DNA of 5,250 nucleotides from an uncultured Candidatus Udaeobacter sp. (GTDB lineage: Bacteria; Verrucomicrobiota; Verrucomicrobiia; Chthoniobacterales; UBA10450). Position numbers and translations under genes: made by a program. Position 1 is the stretch's first letter. Each line of letters begins with the position of its first letter. A model generated the notes under the pieces. It did not search any database. It was given only the letters and a program-made list of their open reading frames with translations, and was not told the origin of the DNA. This document shows, piece by piece, positions 1 to 5,250 of this stretch. The stretch is from NCBI GenBank assembly GCA_955652245.1, contig CATPAV010000063.1, positions 1 through 5,250 on the forward strand. The letters run 5' to 3'.

Positions 1-1
1 C

Positions 2-481
2 TTCACCGCGCGCGCAGTCGTTCGAAACATCCTGATGCCATTCCAATTTCTGCGGCAGAAAGTCGATTGCGCGGTTGTGCCGTGGTGCACGTATACCGAC
101 CCCGAAGTCGCGCACGTTGGTCTCGGTGAAAAAGAGGCGAAACAGAAAAACATCGATTACAACTTGTTCATCGTGCCGCTGGACGAAGTGGATCGCGCCG
201 TCGTCGAGAGTGAAGAAGCCGGCTTCGCGAAAATCCTGACGCGCAAAGGCTCGGACAAGATTCTCGGCGTCACGCTCGTCACTCCACATGCCGGCGATCT
301 TCTCCACGAATTTGTGCTGGCCATGAATGCGGGTATCGGCCTTGGCAAAATTGCTTCGACGATTCATGCCTACCCGACGTTCGCGGAATTGGCGCGCAAA
401 GCGGGTGACAAATACAACAAGACGCGGCTCACTCTGGCGGCGAAGAAAATTTTCTCGTGGCTGTATCGTCGTCTGCGATGA
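2..481 (+). CDS. Mercuric reductase-like FAD/NAD(P)-dependent disulfide oxidoreductase, C-terminal part (5' end outside window)
   Basis: This is the last 159 residues of a flavoprotein disulfide reductase; the frame is open to the window edge, so the FAD- and NAD(P)H-binding parts and the redox-active CXXXXC pair lie upstream. Visible is the C-terminal dimerisation domain. It contains the family signature YTDPEVAHVG, the segment around ILGVTLVTPHAGDLLHEF, and IHAYPTFAE, which holds the His and Glu of the catalytic pair supplied across the dimer in glutathione reductase-like enzymes. The residues before the first internal ATG (FTARAVVRNIL) continue the family pattern, so that ATG at 35 is not the true start. 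The protein ends in a basic stretch (SWLYRRLR) and lacks the C-terminal vicinal cysteines that pass Hg(II) to the active site in true MerA, so mercury reduction should not be assumed. Its stop overlaps the next gene (ATGA). Family membership is firm; substrate is unknown. Confidence 0.88.
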   Translation, partial: FTARAVVRNILMPFQFLRQKVDCAVVPWCTYTDPEVAHVGLGEKEAKQKNIDYNLFIVPLDEVDRAVVESEEAGFAKILTRKGSDKILGVTLVTPHAGDLLHEFVLAMNAGIGLGKIASTIHAYPTFAELARKAGDKYNKTRLTLAAKKIFSWLYRRLR

Positions 482-1185
482 AGAACATCTGGAAATGGAT
501 TGCGCTGGCTCTCGTGGTGGCCGCGCTGTTTGTCGCTTCACAGTTGTTACCAGTTAAGGAGTGGCTGAACTCCTTCAATCAATGGGTTGGCGGTCTTGGA
601 CCAATCGGCGTCGTGATTTTTATCATTGTTTATGCACTGGCGACCGTGCTTTTCGTTCCCGGATCGGTGCTGACTGTCGGCGCCGGCTTTATCTTCGGCC
701 TAACTGTCGGCGTGTTTGCCGTCTCAATTGGCTCCACCATCGGCGCTGCGCTGGCATTTCTGATCTCCCGCTACATCGCGCGCAGAAAAATCGAGGCGCT
801 CGCCAGCCGGAATGAAAAGTTCAAAGCCATCGACCGCGCGATCGGCGAGCAAGGGTGGAAGCTCGTTTTTCTGCTACGCTTGAGCCCGCTGATTCCATTT
901 AATATCAGCAATTACTTCTACGGCATTACCGCGATAGAATTCTGGCCCTATGTGCTGGCGAGCTGGATCGGGATGCTGCCGGGCACCGTCCTCTATGTTT
1001 ATCTCGGAACTTTCGGTAAGGCCACCGTCGAGGCGGCAGCCGGCGGCGGACGCACACGCAGCCCACTGGAGTGGGCGCTGCTCGGCCTCGGATTGATCGC
1101 GACAGTCGTTGTGACGGTCTGGGTCACGCAGATTGCGCGCAAGGCGTTGCGAAAAACCAAATTACCGGAACATACCGGCTGGTAA
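478..1185 (+). CDS. TVP38/TMEM64-family (SNARE-associated / DedA-like) membrane protein
   Basis: This is a 235-residue integral membrane protein. A membrane segment covers about residues 7-24, then hydrophobic stretches at about 42-62, 64-98, 128-141, 155-178 and 198-219. The domain core has the family hallmarks: a VPGSVLTVGAGFIFG run (60-74), a glycine-rich helix ending in an Arg (SRYIARRK), and the re-entrant-like segment FLLRLSPLIPFNISNYFYG (131-149), followed by the Pro/Gly turn MLPGT. Members of the wider DedA/TVP38 superfamily are linked to lipid scrambling or flipping and membrane homeostasis; the exact role of this group is not settled. The ATG at 478 is preferred over one at 457 because it overlaps the upstream stop as ATGA and gives MKNIWKW followed directly by the first helix. 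The tail is basic (RKALRKTK), so it is probably cytoplasmic. The overlap implies co-translation with the oxidoreductase. Confidence 0.87.
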   Translation: MKNIWKWIALALVVAALFVASQLLPVKEWLNSFNQWVGGLGPIGVVIFIIVYALATVLFVPGSVLTVGAGFIFGLTVGVFAVSIGSTIGAALAFLISRYIARRKIEALASRNEKFKAIDRAIGEQGWKLVFLLRLSPLIPFNISNYFYGITAIEFWPYVLASWIGMLPGTVLYVYLGTFGKATVEAAAGGGRTRSPLEWALLGLGLIATVVVTVWVTQIARKALRKTKLPEHTGW

Positions 1186-1325
1186 GATTTTCACGCGACT
1201 CAGTCGAAGGACGAACGGAACCATCGGCAAGACGAGGCGCGCTTTTCTGCGCTTGTAAGTTGCTTACTCACGAAGAGAATCGACTCCTGCTCGGAATAAA
1301 ACGCCCGTTGGAGCATCGCACCCAC
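1186..1325. other. Intergenic spacer upstream of arsM, likely to hold its promoter
   Basis: This 140-base gap is the only spacing between the oxidoreductase/TVP38 pair and the arsM-PiT-arsS unit, so a promoter or operator for the latter would most naturally sit here. A small inverted repeat is visible (GTAAG at 1255-1259 and CTTAC at 1263-1267, 3-base loop). It has no trailing T run, so it is not a convincing terminator. A GGAG at 1310-1313 lies 12 bases before the arsM ATG and may act as a distant ribosome binding site. I see no clear -35/-10 pair and no obvious ArsR-type operator. The arsM frame is open back to 1071, but the extra residues do not look like protein of this family. Confidence 0.4.
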
Positions 1326-2486
1326 ATGGACGGACACCGTCGCACCGAGACCATCGTAAGAGAACGATACGCAGCCGGCGCAAAGACCGCAGAAGACAAG
1401 CTTTGTTGTCCGACCGAGTACAAGGCGGAATATCTCAAAGTCATCCCGCCGGAAGTGATCGAACGCGATTACGGCTGCGGCGATCCATCGCGTTATTTGC
1501 GCGAAGCCGAAACGATTCTCGATCTCGGCAGCGGCACCGGAAAAATCTGTTTCATCGCCGCGCAAGTAGTCGGATCTAAAGGCAAGATCATTGGCGTGGA
1601 CATGACCGATGAAATGCTCGAAGTCGCGCGCCGTAATGCGCCGATCGTCGCGGAGCGCGTCGGCTATTCGAACGTGGAGTTTCGCAAAGGGCGCATTCAG
1701 GATCTGGCGCTCGATCTGGAATCGTTAGATCGACAATTGAAAACCAATCCGATCACGGACGCAGCGTCATTTCTCGCGGCCGATGAGTTGGCCGAGGAAC
1801 TGCGCGTCAAACATCCGCTCGTCGCCAACGACTCCATCGACGTGGTGGTTTCCAACTGCGTGTTGAATCTGGTCGAACCGAAATCCAAACGGCAGCTCTT
1901 CGAAGAAATTTTTCGTGTTCTCAAGAAAGGCGGACGCGCCGTGATCTCCGACATCGTGAGCGATGAAGAGGTTCCGGCAAAAATGCAAAACGATCCCGAA
2001 CTTTGGAGTGGCTGCATTTCCGGAGCGCTCACTGAAGAAGGTTTTCTGGCCGCGTTTGAAAACGCCGGATTTTACGGAATTCAAATTCTCAAGCGCGATG
2101 TCCATCCCTGGCGCACGGTTCAAGGTATCGAGTTTCGCTCCGTCACGATCGAGGCGTTCAAAGGAAAACAGGGCGAATGTTTCGAGCGCAATCAGGCCGT
2201 GATTTATCGCGGGCCGTTCAAGGAAGTGCTCGATGACGACAATCATCGGATGGAGCGCGGCAGGCTCTACGCCGTTTGCGACAAGACCTACAATCTTTAC
2301 AAGAAGGCGCCTTATCGCGAATTCTTCGAATTTGTTGATCCACTTGTCGATCTTCCGCTGGCCGAGGCGAAACCGTTCGATTGCTCGCGCACGTCGTTGC
2401 GGCATCCGAAGGAAACCAAAGGCCAGGATTACGATGTGACCACGGAAGCAAACAACAAATGCTGCGATGGCGGCAGTTGCTGCTGA
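1326..2486 (+). CDS. arsM: Arsenite S-adenosylmethionine methyltransferase, arsenosugar type
   Basis: This 386-residue enzyme is predicted to transfer methyl groups from S-adenosylmethionine to trivalent arsenic in the cytoplasm, yielding methylated arsenicals. The SAM-binding motif is DLGSGTG (66-72), with the acidic ribose-binding residue in VDMTDEML (91-98). The arsenic-binding cysteines of the ArsM family can all be placed: the Cys-Cys pair at 27-28, C51 in the YGCG motif, C178 in SNCVLNL and C230 in LWSGCISGAL. ERDYGCGDPSRYL (46-58) is the block typical of ArsM from arsenosugar clusters. A long C-terminal extension ends in CCDGGSCC (379-386), a possible extra thiol site. I chose the start at 1326 because it gives MDGHRRTETIVRERYA, which fits the family's N terminus. 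The stop overlaps the next ATG (TGATG), suggesting translational coupling to the PiT gene. With arsS two genes on, this makes the arsenosugar route likely. Activity and number of methylations are inferred. Confidence 0.9.
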   Translation: MDGHRRTETIVRERYAAGAKTAEDKLCCPTEYKAEYLKVIPPEVIERDYGCGDPSRYLREAETILDLGSGTGKICFIAAQVVGSKGKIIGVDMTDEMLEVARRNAPIVAERVGYSNVEFRKGRIQDLALDLESLDRQLKTNPITDAASFLAADELAEELRVKHPLVANDSIDVVVSNCVLNLVEPKSKRQLFEEIFRVLKKGGRAVISDIVSDEEVPAKMQNDPELWSGCISGALTEEGFLAAFENAGFYGIQILKRDVHPWRTVQGIEFRSVTIEAFKGKQGECFERNQAVIYRGPFKEVLDDDNHRMERGRLYAVCDKTYNLYKKAPYREFFEFVDPLVDLPLAEAKPFDCSRTSLRHPKETKGQDYDVTTEANNKCCDGGSCC

Positions 2487-3613
2487 TGACACTCGTCCTT
2501 CTTTTTCTCGCGACCTGTTTTCTCGCCTATTCCAACGGCGCGAACGACAACTTCAAAGGCATCGCCTCACTCTTCGGCAGTCGCACGTGCAATTATCGCA
2601 CCGCGATCTCGTGGGCGATGATCACCACCTTCGCCGGATCGATCATGTCGATCTTTCTCGCGCAAACACTACTCAAGAAATTCAGCGGCAAAGGCATCGT
2701 GCCGGACCACTTCGTCGGCTCCGAATATTTTTTGCTCGCGGTCGCGATCTGCGCCGGGCTGACCGTGATTATCGCGACGCTCACGGGCTTTCCGATTTCA
2801 ACGACGCACGCTTTGATCGGCGCGATTATAGGCTGCGGTTTTGTTGCCGTCGGACCGGCGATGAACTTTTCCTCACTTGGTAAAGGTTTTGTTCTTCCGC
2901 TGCTGCTTAGTCCCGTTCTCGCCATCGCGGCGGGAGGTTTGTTGTATGTGATTTTTCATGGAGCGCGCGTCGCGCTCGGTTTGAAGAAGGAGTGGTGCGT
3001 TTGCATCGGTGAAGAGGAGCGCGTCATCGCCATGCCACAGCCGAATCCGTTACTCGCGCTGCGCGCCGCTCCTCTTCCGTTGAACTTGACGATCGATGAG
3101 CTGGAGAACTGCCGCGAACGCTACGGCGGTAATTTCCTTGGCTTCACCTCGCAGCAAGTCGTCGACGCCGCGCATTTTTTTAGCGCAGAAACCGTTAGTT
3201 TCGCGCGCGGCTTAAACGACACGCCGAAAATCGTCGCGTTGTTGTTGGTGTGGAAAGCGCTCGATATCCGTTGGGGATTTGCCGCCGTTGCAGTAACGAT
3301 GGCAATAGGTGGGTTGCTCAACGCGAGAAAAATCGCCGATACCATGAGCAAGAAAATAACGAGCATGAATCATGGGCAAGGCTTCAGCGCGAACTTGTCC
3401 ACGGCGCTACTCGTCATCGCGGCGAGTCTGTATGGATTGCCAGTTTCGACCACGCACGTGTCGGTTGGCTCATTGTTCGGCATTGGTGTTGTCACTAGAC
3501 GAGCGAATCCGCGTGTCGTCAGCGCGATTGTGCTGTCGTGGATCGTGACATTGCCATGCGCCGCGCTGCTCGCCAGCTGCGTTTACTGGCTGCTGTTGCA
3601 CATCGCGCGATGA
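2486..3613 (+). CDS. PiT-family inorganic phosphate transporter (Pho4 family) inside the arsenic operon
   Basis: This 375-residue membrane transporter belongs to the PiT family, ion-coupled phosphate carriers of the inner membrane. It shows the family's internal duplication. The first repeat has SNGANDNFKG (16-25) and GFPISTTHALIG around S105-H108. The second has FARGLNDTPK (239-248) and GLPVSTTHVSVG around S321-H324. A hydrophilic loop of about 65 residues between the halves contains a CVCIGEEERV segment. The ATG at 2486 is preferred: it shares a base with the arsM stop (TGATG) and puts the first helix immediately after Met. An ATG at 2459 inside arsM would add nine residues and is less likely. 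The 3' end overlaps arsS (ATGA). Phosphate is the expected substrate. In this setting the carrier might keep phosphate entering under arsenate stress, admit arsenate as a look-alike, or carry an arsenical; the sequence cannot decide. Confidence 0.88.
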   Translation: MTLVLLFLATCFLAYSNGANDNFKGIASLFGSRTCNYRTAISWAMITTFAGSIMSIFLAQTLLKKFSGKGIVPDHFVGSEYFLLAVAICAGLTVIIATLTGFPISTTHALIGAIIGCGFVAVGPAMNFSSLGKGFVLPLLLSPVLAIAAGGLLYVIFHGARVALGLKKEWCVCIGEEERVIAMPQPNPLLALRAAPLPLNLTIDELENCRERYGGNFLGFTSQQVVDAAHFFSAETVSFARGLNDTPKIVALLLVWKALDIRWGFAAVAVTMAIGGLLNARKIADTMSKKITSMNHGQGFSANLSTALLVIAASLYGLPVSTTHVSVGSLFGIGVVTRRANPRVVSAIVLSWIVTLPCAALLASCVYWLLLHIAR

Positions 3614-4572
3614 ATCGGTTCGCTGAAAAGCTCCGCGAGCATCAGTTGCCGCTGCGCCATACGCGAACGGAAGTGCTCCAGGTGAACGTGGGCAAGCTCT
3701 GCAACCTCACGTGCCTTCACTGCCACGTGAACGCCGGACCGAAGCGCAAGGAAATCATGACACGCGAGACGATTGACCGGACCATCGAATGGCTGGCCAA
3801 GACCGACATTCCGACTGTCGATCTAACCGGCGGCGCGCCGGAGATGATTCCGGATTTTAGTTATTTCATCGAACAGGTGCGAACGCTCCAGCCACGGCGA
3901 AGGATCATTGATCGATGCAATCTCACTATCTTGCTCGAGCGCGGCTACGAGGGACTAGCGGAATTTCTCGCCGGGCGCGAAGTGGAAATCATCGCCTCGA
4001 TGCCGTGTTATTCGCCGGAGAACGTGAACGCACAGCGCGGAGACGGAGTTTTCGATGGAAGCATCGCCGCTTTGCAATTGCTCAACTCGTTAGGCTACGG
4101 CGTGGCTGTCGATCTTCCGCTCCATCTCGTTTATAATCCGGTGGGCGCATTTCTGCCGCCACCGCAAGCAGAACTGGAGGCCGATTACAAACGCGAGTTC
4201 GCTACGCACTTTGGGATCGTCTTCAACAAACTCTACACCATCACGAATCTCCCGATCGCGCGCTTTGCCTCTTATTTGCGACACAGCAACAAACTCGAGG
4301 AATACATGGAATTGCTGATCAACGCATTTAATCCGGCGACGATCGACGGACTCATGTGCCGCAACACCATCAGCGTGGGCTGGCGTGGCGAAGTTTACGA
4401 TTGCGATTTCAATCAGCAGCTCGACATCCAGTGGCAAAACGGGCGTCCAATTTTTCTCTGGGATGTCGATCCAAATAAGATCGACAATCGCGAGATCAGG
4501 ACTGGCGACCATTGCTTCGGCTGCACGGCCGGTGCTGGTTCAAGCTGTGGCGGCGCCGTGCTCGGAACCTGA
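3610..4572 (+). CDS. arsS: Arsenosugar biosynthesis radical SAM protein ArsS
   Basis: This 320-residue radical S-adenosylmethionine enzyme is predicted to attach the 5'-deoxyadenosyl group to dimethylated arsenic, a committing step to arsenosugars. The radical SAM iron-sulfur motif CNLTCLHC is at 31-38 (C31, C35, C38), followed by LTGGAPEM (72-79), the glycine-rich SAM-contact motif. The C-terminal half carries the Cys-rich domain typical of the family: C103, C133 in MPCYSPENVN, C250 in MCRNTISVGWRGEVYDCDFNQ (with C265), and a tail GDHCFGCTAGAGSSCGGA (C302, C305, C313) that could hold a second cluster or bind arsenic. Length and tail match a complete family member. The start at 3610 overlaps the PiT stop (ATGA) and gives MNRFAEKLRE; an in-frame ATG at 3538 lies inside the PiT gene and is rejected. 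Family assignment is strong. The exact substrate is inferred from the adjacent arsM. I see no recoded UGA suggesting selenocysteine. Confidence 0.92.
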   Translation: MNRFAEKLREHQLPLRHTRTEVLQVNVGKLCNLTCLHCHVNAGPKRKEIMTRETIDRTIEWLAKTDIPTVDLTGGAPEMIPDFSYFIEQVRTLQPRRRIIDRCNLTILLERGYEGLAEFLAGREVEIIASMPCYSPENVNAQRGDGVFDGSIAALQLLNSLGYGVAVDLPLHLVYNPVGAFLPPPQAELEADYKREFATHFGIVFNKLYTITNLPIARFASYLRHSNKLEEYMELLINAFNPATIDGLMCRNTISVGWRGEVYDCDFNQQLDIQWQNGRPIFLWDVDPNKIDNREIRTGDHCFGCTAGAGSSCGGAVLGT

Positions 4573-4633
4573 CGGGTCGGAGCGAATCCTGCACGACCTG
4601 CTCTGGGCGGACTGATCCCGCCGAGCGCGCGGC

Positions 4634-4726
4634 TTACAGATACTTCTTCAAAGTTAGGATAACGCGCTGCGTTTGTGTGCCGCGCGTAAACTCAATCGTT
4701 ACTTTATCGCCATCCTTTGTTTTGAA
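4634..4726 (-). pseudogene. Possible remnant of a PDZ-domain-like protein C terminus
   Basis: Read on the - strand, the bases ending in a TAA at 4634-4636 encode FKTKDGDKVTIEFTRG, then TQTQRVILTLKKYL and the stop. The pattern (Gly-Asp-Lys-Val, alternating hydrophobic strand, Arg-Gly turn, then a second strand Val-x-Leu-x-Leu) resembles the last two strands of PDZ domains in secreted or membrane proteases. The frame stays open only to 4801 and has no good start (a GTG at 4760-4762 is the only candidate). No rest of such a protein is seen upstream on that strand, so if real this is a decayed tail. It could also be chance, since only about 30 residues look protein-like. Confidence 0.35.
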
Positions 4727-4731
4727 TCTTC

Positions 4732-4770
4732 GAGCGCGATTACGGCTGCGGCGATCCCTCACGTTACCTT
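4732..4770 (+). pseudogene. Short arsM-like remnant (direct repeat of arsM 1461-1499)
   Basis: Thirteen codons here encode ERDYGCGDPSRYL, exactly the peptide at residues 46-58 of the ArsM in this window. Of 39 bases 33 agree, including an unbroken 23-base run (4735-4757 against 1464-1486). All six differences are silent: gaa/gag, cca/ccc, tcg/tca, tat/tac, ttg/ctt. The similarity stops abruptly after the Leu codon; what follows does not encode the SAM-binding motif. Upstream there is an in-frame TGA at 4723-4725. This looks like a fragment of a second arsM-type gene that was once under selection, left by a duplication, transfer or deletion. The frame happens to be the same as that of the CDF gene, with no stop between, but no start codon links them. 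Confidence 0.6.
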
Positions 4771-4872
4771 TGCTCGATCCCGCACCTACAGTTTTTTGCT
4801 GTTAACGTCGGTCGACCCGAACCATACTCCCAACAATATAACAGCGGGTCCGAATCCGCGCTAATCAGCGTC

Positions 4873-5250
4873 ATGCGTTCAGCATCGGAATCACTGAATC
4901 TCGGCATCCTCGCAATCTGCATCAATGTCTCCCTGATGATTATCAAGATCGGCGTCGGCGTGGTCGGCAATTCGTATGCGCTCGTTGCCGACGGAATTGA
5001 ATCGGCAAGTGACATCTTCTCTTCGGTGATTACTTGGGCCGGATTCCGTTTATCGCTTAAGCCGGCCGATGAAGATCACCCATATGGACACGGAAAGATC
5101 GACGCACTCACGGGTATGTTTTCCGGAGGCTGCTTGTTCGCTGCCGCCGCTTTTATCGCCTACCAATCGATTGTCGAGATCAGGACTCCGCATCACTCAC
5201 CGGCGTGGTTCACGCTGCCTGTTCTGATTGCAGTGATTGTGGTCAAAGAA
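4873..5250 (+). CDS. Cation diffusion facilitator (CDF) family metal transporter, N-terminal part (3' end outside window)
   Basis: The first 126 residues of a CDF transporter, which exports divalent metal ions such as Zn, Fe, Mn or Co across the inner membrane in exchange for protons. Helix 1 spans about residues 9-31. Helix 2 carries the transport-site segment ADGIESASD: by spacing to the PADEDHPYGHG motif, E43 and D47 align with the D45/D49 pair of E. coli FieF. D66, H69 and H73 align with the second metal site (FieF D68, H71, H75). A third hydrophobic segment (about 81-101) and the start of another (113-124) follow. The ATG at 4873 is the only plausible start: the frame is open back to 4726 but has no other ATG, GTG or TTG. 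No Shine-Dalgarno-like sequence precedes it. The family is certain; the metal is not. Its link to arsenic is positional only. Confidence 0.9.
   Translation, partial: MRSASESLNLGILAICINVSLMIIKIGVGVVGNSYALVADGIESASDIFSSVITWAGFRLSLKPADEDHPYGHGKIDALTGMFSGGCLFAAAAFIAYQSIVEIRTPHHSPAWFTLPVLIAVIVVKE

Larger units (their letters stand above)
4573..4872. other. 300-base region without an intact gene, with gene remnants
   Basis: No complete gene is supported here. The part nearest arsS (4573-4633) has a weak GGCGG/CCGCC stem (4606-4610 with 4618-4622) but no T run, so it is not a good Rho-independent terminator. 4634-4726 reads on the - strand like the end of a PDZ-type domain. 4732-4770 on the + strand matches a piece of arsM. 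The remaining 100 bases lead to the CDF transporter and hold a possible -10 box TATAAC at 4837-4842, with no convincing -35. The mixture suggests a rearrangement scar between the arsenic operon and the transporter gene. Confidence 0.55.

Noticed and set aside
1071..1325. 85-residue N-terminal extension of ArsM from an upstream ATG
   Set aside because: It overlaps the TVP38 gene by over 100 bases and the extra residues show no ArsM-like pattern; the family N terminus begins at 1326.
1767..2492. 241-codon open frame on the - strand opposite arsM
   Set aside because: It lies wholly antisense to a clearly identified methyltransferase, and its translation shows no family motif. It is most simply a by-product of arsM codon bias.
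4606..4622. Hairpin GGCGG/CCGCC after arsS as a terminator
   Set aside because: The stem is only five base pairs and is not followed by a T run, so a Rho-independent terminator is not supported.
4512..4805. 97-codon + strand frame beginning within the arsS 3' end
   Set aside because: It starts out of frame inside arsS, has low-complexity Arg/Leu-rich content and no family likeness; the region is better explained as remnants.
4837..4842. TATAAC as -10 box of a promoter for the CDF gene
   Set aside because: No acceptable -35 element lies at the usual spacing, and a single hexamer match is expected by chance.
4764..5015. 83-codon - strand open frame across the CDF start
   Set aside because: It is antisense to the conserved helices 1-2 of the CDF protein, has no recognisable domain, and runs through the intergenic remnant region.

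Overview
The window looks like a bacterial chromosome segment: closely packed genes, start/stop overlaps, G/C-rich third codon positions. All full-length genes are on the + strand. They read as an arsenic-handling locus of the kind linked to arsenosugar (organoarsenical nucleoside) biosynthesis. The host cannot be named from sequence alone. The codon style and gene mix would fit a soil Verrucomicrobia or Acidobacteria lineage, but this is a weak impression.

Layout. (1) 1-481 is the 3' end of a mercuric reductase-like FAD/NAD(P) disulfide oxidoreductase. It overlaps (ATGA) a TVP38/TMEM64-family membrane protein (478-1185). (2) After a 140-base gap comes a tight three-gene unit: an arsenite S-adenosylmethionine methyltransferase of the arsenosugar type (ArsM, 1326-2486), a PiT-family phosphate transporter (2486-3613) and the radical SAM enzyme ArsS (3610-4572). 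Both junctions overlap (TGATG, then ATGA), which suggests translational coupling. (3) 4573-4872 is a 300-base stretch without an intact gene. It holds a short arsM-like remnant on the + strand and, on the - strand, what looks like the tail of a PDZ-domain-like protein. (4) From 4873 to the window end is the start of a cation diffusion facilitator (CDF) metal transporter, cut off by the window edge.

How the genes may work together. ArsM would methylate trivalent arsenic to a dimethylated form. ArsS would then add the 5'-deoxyadenosyl group of S-adenosylmethionine to that product, committing it to arsenosugar formation. The PiT carrier between them could secure phosphate uptake when arsenate competes, or could move an arsenical; its substrate cannot be read from sequence. 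The upstream oxidoreductase/TVP38 pair and the CDF transporter fit a wider redox and metal-resistance neighbourhood, but their role in arsenic handling is inferred from position only. No arsR-type regulator, arsenate reductase or arsenite efflux gene is present in this window.
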